This document shows, in pieces, positions 50,696 through 58,453 of a stretch of 58,453 nt of DNA. The stretch is from positions 1-58,453 of the IMG/VR virus record IMGVR_UViG_3300025141_000103; one strand, 5' to 3'. The translations under genes and the position numbers were made by a program. How positions within the stretch are numbered: the first letter of the stretch is position 1; every line of letters starts with the position of its first letter. The stretch comes from a virus. The notes under the pieces are model-generated. The model was given only the letters and a program-made list of their open reading frames with translations. It was not told the origin of the DNA and searched no databases.

Positions 50696-50697
50696 TG

Positions 50698-50718
50698 TAT
50701 AACCTTTATATGGTTATA
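50698..50718 (-). promoter_or_regulatory. Hairpin over the SD of the PolI-like gene
   Basis: TATAACC, seven-base loop ATATAAA, GGTTATA on the minus strand: a perfect 7-bp stem. The SD of the PolI-like gene (AAAGG) is formed by the loop end and the first two stem bases, three bases before its TTG. This would weaken or regulate translation. Confidence 0.55.
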
Positions 50719-50722
50719 AATA

Positions 50723-51286
50723 TCAACCCTCTTTCCCAAATTCAATAAAATTATATATCTTCATTCGAATTTGTGGGAATGTTTTTTCTACTTCAAGGGT
50801 GTTCTTTACATTTAATCTTTCTTGTTCCTCAATGTCTTTACTAAGAGACCATCTCATTTGTGTTTTACGATATATAGCATCTGCATTCATGTACTTTGGT
50901 TTTTTAACTTCTATGACTGGTGCTTTATCATCTGATGCTAATTGTAAAAAATATCTAATAAAAAATCCTTTTGTATAATCTGCTTTCTTTGGTTCACATT
51001 TTTGATTTTTAAAATATTTTGATACTTTTACATTATTACTTTTAGCTTGTATGTAACCCTCAATGTCAGATAGATTTCTAACCCTTATTATTTCTTTTGA
51101 ATACTTTTGTGGATTAGGGAATGTCTGATAAACAACTCTTTTAGTCTTTGTTATTATTTTATGGTATTCTACACCACTTGGAACAAATATTGATGAATCA
51201 TAAGAATATACAAATTCTTTTACGTCTGTTACTCCAGCTGAAAACTCCAATTGTTCTATTGTTTTATCGTTTTCTAAAATAACCAT
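50723..51286 (-). CDS. Hypothetical late protein, 187 aa
   Basis: Begins MVILENDKTIEQLEFSAGV with AAGGAC before the ATG. Strand-rich N-terminal half (VYSYDSSIFVPSGVEYHKIITKTKRVVYQTF) and a charged helical C-terminus (SLSKDIEEQERLNVKNTLEVEKTF). It follows the 1054-residue structural gene with one base overlap. Probably a baseplate or tail component by position; no domain recognised. Confidence 0.5.
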   Translation of the reverse strand: MVILENDKTIEQLEFSAGVTDVKEFVYSYDSSIFVPSGVEYHKIITKTKRVVYQTFPNPQKYSKEIIRVRNLSDIEGYIQAKSNNVKVSKYFKNQKCEPKKADYTKGFFIRYFLQLASDDKAPVIEVKKPKYMNADAIYRKTQMRWSLSKDIEEQERLNVKNTLEVEKTFPQIRMKIYNFIEFGKEG

Positions 51287-54200
51287 TATTGTCCTTGCCC
51301 TGCTTCTGCTTTTTTAACACCTGATGTAAGCTTGTCTTCTTCGTTAATTTCTTTTGGAGGATTTGGGTCTAACCTAAATGGTGATTTTCTTCCTTTGGTT
51401 TTAGTTAAATAATCCACAAAGTTTAGATATGGTGGGTCGTTTGGGTTAGTATTTGGATCATCATCATTGACTATATCAGCTTGTTTTTGTAACATATCTT
51501 TTAAAATATTAGCTACTGGTTTCTTTGCACCAAACCCATAATCAATTCTCATTAAACCTCTAAGTTCAGTTTTCCAACCTGACGAATCTAAGGTATGAGA
51601 GACATCCATAATCTGAAATGCACAAGCATCTCTATATCTCTTGGGAATGTACGAACTTGAAAATGCTTCACCTGCATATATTCCACCTGTTCCATCTATT
51701 GTTATAGATAATTCTATTGGTGTAATAATATCTTTTGTTCTTTCTAAAGAAGTCGGTGATTGTTTCAAAAAATACATCAAAGCACTTTTAAAATGTTTTT
51801 TCATTACTCCACTATTTGAATATAAATATCTGAAATCTAAATCACCCATAAACCAATTTGCTACTGCTTTTCTATTTTTTTCTTTTGAAAGCGCATATAC
51901 ACCTGCAGCTCCTAATGCAAATGGAAGACTAATTGTTGCTGCAGCAACAAATAATGTTCCTATTAGTACTTTTTTACCAACGCTTGCTTCAGGCTCACCT
52001 GTTTCAGGGTCTATGACAGGAACACCATCATTTAATATTTCCATAATTTGTTTTTCAGTATAAATTTGGATAATCTCATCTACATCTAAAGTAATTCCTT
52101 TTTTACCATCAGGATAAGTAGCAGATGAATTTAATTCAGGCACTACATTATTTTCTGGAAGTGCATTGTAACCCCAATTATCATATGTTGAATTACCTAA
52201 TACTCTTTGAACATTTCTTAATATTTTATCTTCTGGATTTTTTGGTTCTTCCATTCCAGCGTTAAATAATTTACCTATAGCTCTACCTGCAGGGTCTAAC
52301 GTTAAATCTTCAGCTGCAGCTTCACCACTTCTTATATTTTTTCCGTAGATAGCTGCTGTAGCCATTTGTGATGGTAACTTGGTAACCATATTTTGATTGT
52401 AGACTATTGAATTAACTTGCCAAGCTGGAAATACCATCAATCCTGGATTTGGAACATTACCTTCAGTATCAACATAACCATTTGTTATTTCACCTGTATC
52501 AAAATCAAGACTTTTGTTATTTAATAAATTTCTTACAGGTTTTTCAGTACTACTATCTTCAATAACTTTAACTTGAAACTCATTGTCTGAATCTGCAGTT
52601 AGTTTAAATTCCCAAATACCACCACAAGCAGCACTAATTCTTGATAATAAATTCCCCAAACCACTTTCAAGTGAACTAGCTCTACCCATTTCTTCTTCTA
52701 TAATTTTTGAATGTATAAGTAAATTTCTTAAATAACCTTTTCCTTGTGGTGGTGCTTCTCCGTCTTTTGTTCCCTTTATTTTCTCTCTTATATTAACATC
52801 TCTTCTTTTCAATTTTTCCATTTGTTTATTAGAGGGACTATCATCTCCTAATGTACTTTCATCTATAGGTTCTACGTTAAATGGTGGTAATTCTCTTACT
52901 TTGTTCATCAACTTTATATATGACTGTCTTGTCCAAGAATACTTTTCAAAGTCCTCACCCATTGAACTAGCTGAACCACCTCCAATACCTGTGTTAGTGT
53001 CATCATTTATATTTGCTTTTACAAAATCTAAATCCATTGGCCATTGACCAGGTATGATAACTTCATTTGCATTTAATGTTATTAGATTAACAGAATCATT
53101 ATTTATTTTTACACTTTCATAAAAAAATACTCCATCCTTAGATTCAAATTTTCTATCTACAGAACGTATTTGATAACCTATTTTATTACCATCGTGTATT
53201 TTTGCAACATAACGATTTAATATATTATCTTCAAACCAACCATATGTTATATAAGGACCAAGATATCTTTCATCAATATCACTATTATTTTCAAAAACTC
53301 CAAGTAGTTCACAAATTATAGTATCATCAAATTCTTTACGACCCACACTCCCATCTTCATTTTTTACAATTCCATTAAACCAATCAGCATCTCCACCTGC
53401 ACCTAAAACTCCACCATCGTTATACTCATATTTTAAGTTCAATAAAATTTCTCTAAAATTTTCAAATAATATTTTTGGTGGTATATTTTGTATAACATTT
53501 GCATCTATATTTTGGTCTTTTCCAGCACTACCCAATCCCTTCTCAGCTAATGCTTTTTGTATAACTTCATTATCTCTTATTTTTTTAACTTCACCTTCTC
53601 TACTTTTTCTGACTCTACGTTCATCTCTAATTTGATTTCTAATATCAGCTGGTATTTCAAAGGATGGTGCTGTTTCAGAATCACCTAATGGTGAACTAAA
53701 AACATTAGAAGATGGTGATAGTATTTCTGTGACACAATCGAAACCACCATCATCTCTACCAGTCCATGTAAAATTTTTAACAACACCATATACTAATTCT
53801 TGATTACCTTCTCCTTTATTTCTAACTACTTTACTTAAATCTCCAATCTTTCTTGCATCTAGTTTTTTCCAATTATCATAAATAAATTCTTCAGGTGTGT
53901 GACCAGACCACATCCAACCAAACTCTAATGCTACAGATGCTCCAGGAGCTAAAAAATATGGTGTTAATCTTTGTAATGTATCAAAATCCCAACATATCCA
54001 TTTTATCTCAGCACTTCTGACAGCTTTACTTTGACCTTGTATTCTTGTACTTATACCTTTTAGTCCAGCTATTGGTCTGTTATAATTGTTTGTTTGATAT
54101 ACATCAGCAAACTCACCACGCAGTCCTCCACCAATCCTTTGTATATTCCCCCCCATCAAATAATCTTCACTTTTTTTCTGATTAATACTTTGAAGTAAAT

Positions 54201-54450
54201 CTGTAGAATCTTGATTAGTAGATAAATTTACTTTTTCTTCACCTGCTGAAATAACAACGGGTTCATTTGGTGCACCTTTAGGTACTGATAATGAAATCAT
54301 TCTAGCCCAAGTAGTTCTTGTTTGCATATAGTTAGATGGTTTTTGATTTGATATAGGTTCTTGAACTGGACGTTCTTTTCTTCCAGATTGTTTTATCTTT
54401 TCAATAAGAGTTTTTTGAACTGCTGAGTCAATTGGTTTTAACTGAATCAT
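51286..54450 (-). CDS. Large virion structural protein (probable baseplate/tail), 1054 aa
   Basis: Disordered N-terminus (residues 1-60), then NRPIAGLKGISTRIQGQSKAV, EIKWICWDFDTLQRLTPYFL, SVALEFGWMWSG, VYGVVKNFTWTGRDDGGFDC near 140-245, a pattern I associate with large structural proteins of marine T4-like phages. Mid-region IPPKILFENFREILLNLKY and SLESGLGNLLSRISAACGGIWEFKL. Near residue 860 there is one hydrophobic span (GKKVLIGTLFVAAATISLPFALGAAGVYAL). The C-terminus (CAFQIMDVSHTLDSSGWKTELRGLMRIDYG) resembles domains that make up hub or spike bases of contractile tails. Function inferred from size and place. Confidence 0.6.
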   Translation of the reverse strand: MIQLKPIDSAVQKTLIEKIKQSGRKERPVQEPISNQKPSNYMQTRTTWARMISLSVPKGAPNEPVVISAGEEKVNLSTNQDSTDLLQSINQKKSEDYLMGGNIQRIGGGLRGEFADVYQTNNYNRPIAGLKGISTRIQGQSKAVRSAEIKWICWDFDTLQRLTPYFLAPGASVALEFGWMWSGHTPEEFIYDNWKKLDARKIGDLSKVVRNKGEGNQELVYGVVKNFTWTGRDDGGFDCVTEILSPSSNVFSSPLGDSETAPSFEIPADIRNQIRDERRVRKSREGEVKKIRDNEVIQKALAEKGLGSAGKDQNIDANVIQNIPPKILFENFREILLNLKYEYNDGGVLGAGGDADWFNGIVKNEDGSVGRKEFDDTIICELLGVFENNSDIDERYLGPYITYGWFEDNILNRYVAKIHDGNKIGYQIRSVDRKFESKDGVFFYESVKINNDSVNLITLNANEVIIPGQWPMDLDFVKANINDDTNTGIGGGSASSMGEDFEKYSWTRQSYIKLMNKVRELPPFNVEPIDESTLGDDSPSNKQMEKLKRRDVNIREKIKGTKDGEAPPQGKGYLRNLLIHSKIIEEEMGRASSLESGLGNLLSRISAACGGIWEFKLTADSDNEFQVKVIEDSSTEKPVRNLLNNKSLDFDTGEITNGYVDTEGNVPNPGLMVFPAWQVNSIVYNQNMVTKLPSQMATAAIYGKNIRSGEAAAEDLTLDPAGRAIGKLFNAGMEEPKNPEDKILRNVQRVLGNSTYDNWGYNALPENNVVPELNSSATYPDGKKGITLDVDEIIQIYTEKQIMEILNDGVPVIDPETGEPEASVGKKVLIGTLFVAAATISLPFALGAAGVYALSKEKNRKAVANWFMGDLDFRYLYSNSGVMKKHFKSALMYFLKQSPTSLERTKDIITPIELSITIDGTGGIYAGEAFSSSYIPKRYRDACAFQIMDVSHTLDSSGWKTELRGLMRIDYGFGAKKPVANILKDMLQKQADIVNDDDPNTNPNDPPYLNFVDYLTKTKGRKSPFRLDPNPPKEINEEDKLTSGVKKAEAGQGQ

Positions 54451-54453
54451 TTT

Positions 54454-54750
54454 TTACTCATTTAATGTGTTGAAATTAGCGATTATTTTTGTTATATTTC
54501 CTGGAATTCTTACTTGAAAGTTTGGATTTAATACTGTTCTACCCTTACCCAAACCATTTGCTTGTGCGATTACCCACCATAAAGAAGCGTCATTATAAAA
54601 TTCAAAAGCGAGATTGTCTAATCTAGAACCATCTTTAGGATAAATAAATTGATCTTCATCTGATAATGGTATTTGTGGATATAAAGTTGGTACAAGAACT
54701 CTTTGTCCTTTTTTGTTAAATTTTAATAATGTATCGTCATATCTTCCCAT
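54454..54750 (-). CDS. LysM-containing baseplate protein (T4 gp53-like)
   Basis: 98 residues. DGSRLDNLAFEFYNDASLWWVIAQANGL is a LysM-type helix-helix core (D-x-L-x2-L-A-x2-F-Y-x-D-x2-L-W-x-V-I-A-x-A-N), followed by VLNPNFQVRIP, the closing strand. Small proteins of this make-up, such as gp53 of T4, join baseplate wedges. AGGAGTTT stands before the ATG. The neighbours are two very large structural proteins, in agreement. Confidence 0.75.
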   Translation of the reverse strand: MGRYDDTLLKFNKKGQRVLVPTLYPQIPLSDEDQFIYPKDGSRLDNLAFEFYNDASLWWVIAQANGLGKGRTVLNPNFQVRIPGNITKIIANFNTLNE

Positions 54751-54761
54751 AATTTAAACTC

Positions 54762-57700
54762 CTAAAACTTAAATGGTATAGCTGGTAAAGGTATATCTAC
54801 ATTTGGAACATTTATTTCAGATTTAAGTGCATCTATTTTAGCTCTAGCTTCTTTAATATCGTCTTCACCTGATTTTAGTTTAGCATATACACTTTCATCT
54901 ACACCTGCTATTCCTAATTCTTCAAAAAGATGTGGGAAATCATGTTTACTTGTATGTGAATATCCGTCTGGATTATCACTTGTAGGTTGTCCTCTATCAT
55001 ATGCCACTCTATTTGGTGCTAATGATGCTAAATCTGCTGGATCGTTTTTGAATGTTCCATATTTGTAATCACCCCTTAACCAATCTAAACCATAATGTTT
55101 ACCTGTAGTCTGTGGAACTTGTTTATCAATAACTCTCATATCTGCAGATATTTGAATTAGTTTTGGTAATCTTAAACCAGGTTTAATTTCCCAAGTAGAT
55201 TGTGTATCTACTGCATAGTTTAAACTCTGAAAAATCATTGGTTGTTTATCAAACATATCACCTAATGTAAAATTAAAAAATGGTGATACCATACGATTAT
55301 TTTCTATTTTAGGATATACCAACCCTCTTAAATAATTTAATTTTTCCCAAAGAGTAACTAATTCTTGAACTGATTTTGGCATCACCTTAAATGTAACATT
55401 AACATTTCTTGTAGCACCTTGATAAACATAAACCTTATCTGGTCTACCAATATATCTTTCTTCTGCATAATCAGGTGATGATGTATCAGAAACACTTTCA
55501 AGTATTGCTCTGAATATAATCCACTTACCATTCACCATATCTCTAAATTTAAATGGAACAAAATCTATGTTAGTATCGTTAATGTCGTCAGTTATAGTAC
55601 TTCCACCATATGGATGTAAATTTATTTTATCTTGTAATCCTGAAGAGTATTTACCATCAGTACTCATTCTTACAACACCCATTTCTTCATCAGCTATTGT
55701 TCTAGCAGGTGCACCTTGACTTCCAAGTCCTCTTACTACATCAGCTTTTTGAGCTGTATCTTCATATCTATTATCTTCACCAAGATTCCCATACGACAAC
55801 ATATTATATCTTTGTATTCTATTCCCTAATCTATCTTTAGAATCGTTAACGACATTATCAGGAAAGTTTATCTCTCTTGCTCCTCCTAATACTCCTTTTT
55901 TTGTATTTAACAAACCCTCAGTTTCAGTAGGGTCTACACCCCACTTTTCACCAGATGCAAAACCTGTTGCAATTGCAAATGGCTGTATTCCAAAAGGGTC
56001 ATTCCCAAGATTTATACCTAAAGAACCCTCTCTTGAAACAGCTACATCACTTACACCCACACCTCTAAAAGATACAGGACCATCAGGATTAAAATCGTTT
56101 TTACCCACAAAGACTGTTGTATATTTTTGAAGAGTAATATCCTCATACTTACCACTAACATCATATAGGTTACGTAACGCACCTTTAGTATCTTGAGCTG
56201 CACTTGGATTAGCTACTGTATAATATAGATTTGGTGTATCAAAAAAATTATGTGAGAAATCTGTATGGATTGAACCGTCAGTTTCTATACCAATTCCATA
56301 TCTTTGTCCGTTACTACCTATCCAATCAGGACGATCTACATTATCTTTACCAAAAGATTGTGCTGGAAGTTTTTTAAGAGCATCTGGTTGTGTCAATAAG
56401 TTTTTTAATCCTGCTTGAAACGCTGCTTTACCCTCATCAAAAGCAGCCATATCAAAACTCAATGAACCTTTAGATATATTAGCATTTAATCTAAACGATG
56501 GGAAAGCTGATGATACAGTTCTTGCGACAGCACCTAAATTTAATCCACCTTTACCACTAAACTTGGGAAAACCTATATCTATACCTTTTACAGCATTACT
56601 GAGTCCAGTAAATGGATTTCCAAAACTTGGTAAATTTACATCAGGTAATGATGGAAAATTTGGTAAGGGTGGTAAACTTATACTTGGTAATTTAATTCCA
56701 CCTAAAGCTGAAGCAACTCCTCCACCAATACCTTTTAAAAGGTTTGCTGTAGTATCTGCTAAACCACCTAATATATTTGCTATACCACTAAGATTTGGTG
56801 TTCGTGGTGTAGGAATATCTATTAAGAATGGAAACATCGATGTTAAACTAAACGATTTTCCTAATATTGGTTTTATTGAATCGCCCGATCCTATTGGAAT
56901 ATTTGATAGATTTGATTTAAAATTTGAATCACTAATGTTTGGAAAAATATCAGCTATACCATTTGCAGCTCCTTTTATAGCCGCACCTACTCCTGTTAAA
57001 ATATTACCTGGTTGGAAGTTTGGATTTAAACCAACCTGAGGAAATGCTACATCTATACCATCCATGAATTTCATTACACCATTTCCTGCATCAACGACAA
57101 AGTTACCAATATTTTTAAGTAGTTGAACACTTGGTGAACCTGCAGGTTGTAGATGTCTAACACCATGTGCACCTATTGCTAATGAATCAATTATTGATGT
57201 TGGTCTCCAAGTTCTTATATCACTACCTACTAATTCATCGACACTTGTACCTGGCTCAGTTCCTTTTACTACATTTTTAAATTTATCTTGACCAAAATTA
57301 AATCTTTGTTGTTTTGGTCCAGGTAGAGGTTGTTTTCCACCTAAAACATCACCAATCTTTTTTACTAAACTTCCACCTTGTGGAACTCCATCAACTCCAA
57401 GACCATTTGCATTCATCTTCTGTAGAATATTTTGTTTTATTACAAAACTAACACCTCTTGGTGTTAATAAAAACTTACCTAATCTTTGAACATCAGCTAC
57501 AGTTCTTGCAGCTTGAGTAACAGCACCTGCTCTTACTAATCCTAAATCTATTTTTCCTAAACCTCCTGGTCCCCATCTATCACCGATTCCTTTAAGAACA
57601 AATGGTTCATCAAAACCTAATCTACTATTATTTCTTGCACCTAATCGGTCACTACCTTTAAATGCTCTATCATAATAATCTTGTAATTTAGGTTCTGTGG

Positions 57701-57929
57701 TTTTGAATAAACTTGGTGTAACGAATGTAGTATCAAATTGAAATTTAAGTTCTTCACCTTGACGACTAAGAGCAGTAAATACTTTATTTTCTATTTGAAC
57801 TCTTGGTGGTGTAGGGAATGTTTTTGCTCCCGTAACAGTAGTTGCAGAATGGCCATCTTGAAAAGATTGTGGTGTTTGTTTTGAACCAACACCAATAGCT
57901 AAATTTGATTTCATATCTTTTAATGCCAT
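54762..57929 (-). CDS. Large virion structural protein, 1055 aa
   Basis: N-terminal 300 residues are mixed (SRQGEELKFQFDTTFVTPSLFK, DRWGPGGLGKIDLGLV). Residues about 290-500 are Gly/Pro/Leu-rich with short repeats of the type LPSISLPPLPNFPSLPDVNLPSFGNPF, low in charge, probably extended or beta-structured. The last 300 residues contain an ordered domain (DFVPFKFRDMVNGKWIIFRAILESVSDTSSPDYAEERYIGRPDKVYVYQGATRNVNVTFKVMPKS), which resembles tail tube-initiator or baseplate modules. GGGAG precedes the ATG. Probably a tail-associated protein; exact role open. Confidence 0.6.
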   Translation of the reverse strand: MALKDMKSNLAIGVGSKQTPQSFQDGHSATTVTGAKTFPTPPRVQIENKVFTALSRQGEELKFQFDTTFVTPSLFKTTEPKLQDYYDRAFKGSDRLGARNNSRLGFDEPFVLKGIGDRWGPGGLGKIDLGLVRAGAVTQAARTVADVQRLGKFLLTPRGVSFVIKQNILQKMNANGLGVDGVPQGGSLVKKIGDVLGGKQPLPGPKQQRFNFGQDKFKNVVKGTEPGTSVDELVGSDIRTWRPTSIIDSLAIGAHGVRHLQPAGSPSVQLLKNIGNFVVDAGNGVMKFMDGIDVAFPQVGLNPNFQPGNILTGVGAAIKGAANGIADIFPNISDSNFKSNLSNIPIGSGDSIKPILGKSFSLTSMFPFLIDIPTPRTPNLSGIANILGGLADTTANLLKGIGGGVASALGGIKLPSISLPPLPNFPSLPDVNLPSFGNPFTGLSNAVKGIDIGFPKFSGKGGLNLGAVARTVSSAFPSFRLNANISKGSLSFDMAAFDEGKAAFQAGLKNLLTQPDALKKLPAQSFGKDNVDRPDWIGSNGQRYGIGIETDGSIHTDFSHNFFDTPNLYYTVANPSAAQDTKGALRNLYDVSGKYEDITLQKYTTVFVGKNDFNPDGPVSFRGVGVSDVAVSREGSLGINLGNDPFGIQPFAIATGFASGEKWGVDPTETEGLLNTKKGVLGGAREINFPDNVVNDSKDRLGNRIQRYNMLSYGNLGEDNRYEDTAQKADVVRGLGSQGAPARTIADEEMGVVRMSTDGKYSSGLQDKINLHPYGGSTITDDINDTNIDFVPFKFRDMVNGKWIIFRAILESVSDTSSPDYAEERYIGRPDKVYVYQGATRNVNVTFKVMPKSVQELVTLWEKLNYLRGLVYPKIENNRMVSPFFNFTLGDMFDKQPMIFQSLNYAVDTQSTWEIKPGLRLPKLIQISADMRVIDKQVPQTTGKHYGLDWLRGDYKYGTFKNDPADLASLAPNRVAYDRGQPTSDNPDGYSHTSKHDFPHLFEELGIAGVDESVYAKLKSGEDDIKEARAKIDALKSEINVPNVDIPLPAIPFKF

Positions 57930-58453
57930 TAATTTACTCCCTGATTTTGTACTGCTCTAACCATTTTTGCGTTACCTTCATTTACAGCACCTATTAACAT
58001 ATCCATTTTATCAGTTCCACCACCACCTGCTGGTGCTCCACCTGTTCTCATAGCTGATGTTATTCCACCACCTGTACCACTAACAGCCTTACCAAAAGCT
58101 GCTACATCTAATCCAACAGATTCAGCTACTTTTTTCCTTGTAATTGCATCCAAAGATTCAAATTCTGCTGCAGACATCATATTACTTATTTCACTCATAG
58201 CCCCTGCTATATCATTATTAAATACCAGTTCTCTTGCTTTTTCTAAGTTTAATTCTCTACCTAATAAAACCTCTGCTTCCATCTGTCTAGTTATTGAATC
58301 TTCAAAGTTTAATAGACTATCTGCTACTGAAGCTACATTGGATAATTCTAAACCTAACTTCTTAGCTGCTATTGCAGCTGCTGTTATATTTCCACCACCA
58401 TCTTTACCAAATTTTGCAAAAAGTTCTGTATTCTTTGCTACATCATTCATCAC
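57929..58453 (-). CDS. C-terminal part of a probable tail tape-measure protein (enters from the right edge)
   Basis: At least 174 codons; the frame is open to the window edge, so the true start is outside. ELFAKFGKDGGGNITAAAIAAKKLGLELSNVASVADSLLNFEDSITRQMEAEVLLGREL is Ala/Leu-rich helix of the kind found in tape-measure proteins, and the end is Gly-rich (GTGGGITSAMRTGGAPAGGGGTDK) followed by a short helix. Its stop overlaps the start of the 1055-residue protein (TAATG). Place beside baseplate-type genes agrees with a tail-length role, but other helical virion proteins are possible. Confidence 0.55.
   Translation of the reverse strand: MMNDVAKNTELFAKFGKDGGGNITAAAIAAKKLGLELSNVASVADSLLNFEDSITRQMEAEVLLGRELNLEKARELVFNNDIAGAMSEISNMMSAAEFESLDAITRKKVAESVGLDVAAFGKAVSGTGGGITSAMRTGGAPAGGGGTDKMDMLIGAVNEGNAKMVRAVQNQGVN

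Noticed and set aside
1-58453. Plus-strand open frames of 60-158 codons, e.g. at 56563..57039 and 51641..52063
   Set aside because: All lie inside well supported minus-strand genes, have no ribosome sites in sensible places and read as low-complexity products.
1-58453. tRNA genes, CRISPR arrays, IS elements, attachment sites
   Set aside because: Nearly every base is coding; I found no cloverleaf, spaced repeat array, transposase or inverted terminal repeat.

Overview
This window is almost certainly part of the genome of a T4-like marine myovirus. Every gene I can support is read from the minus strand, spacing is tight (mostly ATGA, TAATG or TGATG overlaps), and the base composition is strongly AT-rich. 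The T4-type replication core is complete enough to be unmistakable: ssDNA-binding protein gp32, a RecA/UvsX recombinase, a FEN-like 5'-3' exonuclease, DnaB-type helicase gp41, family B polymerase gp43, sliding clamp gp45 and clamp loader gp44/gp62. Nucleotide supply comes from a cobalamin-dependent class II ribonucleotide reductase. I see no tRNA, CRISPR array, integrase or host marker gene, so the host cannot be named. No stretch over 300 bases lacks a gene.

In the direction of transcription (right to left): 58.4-44.7 kb holds virion genes (end of a probable tape-measure protein, two proteins over 1,000 aa, a LysM/gp53-like wedge protein, a coiled-coil LamG lectin protein). It also holds an unexpected, divergent family A DNA polymerase-like gene with a TTG start and a Shine-Dalgarno (SD) sequence partly inside a hairpin. 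From 44.5 to 28 kb lies the replication region. Interleaved with it are two Mom-family proteins (DNA adenine modification family), a PD-(D/E)XK nuclease, a 5'-nucleotidase, a small multi-span membrane protein and one SGNH-like protein. From 27.6 to 3.6 kb there is a glycan island of about 24 kb: roughly ten glycosyltransferases, two SDR epimerases, a shortened UDP-sugar dehydrogenase, a Gfo/Idh-FAD oxidoreductase fusion, a DegT/AHBA aminotransferase, a sulfotransferase and a kinase-like/nucleotidyltransferase-like fusion. The last 3.5 kb has small proteins, a lipoprotein, a second sulfotransferase-like protein, a degenerate HNH protein and more SGNH-like genes.

Together the genes suggest a phage that replicates with its own replisome, may modify its DNA, and builds or edits a surface glycan. 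Dehydrogenase, Gfo/Idh oxidoreductase, DegT aminotransferase and epimerases are the classes that make 3-amino-uronic-acid-type nucleotide sugars. Six SGNH-like paralogs carrying GCS in place of GDS, most of them lying against sugar genes, may tailor the product. Whether the glycan decorates the virion or the infected cell cannot be told from sequence.

Four copies of one promoter (TTGAC[AT], 18-bp spacer ending TTCG, TATATT) precede the polymerase, the nucleotidase/clamp-loader group, the nuclease/SLOG/glycan group and the leftmost group. Several genes lack conventional starts: the DNA polymerase frame opens with no ATG, GTG or TTG and appears to begin at ATA, and an otherwise hidden SLOG (DUF2493-like) gene has only ATC or similar codons available.
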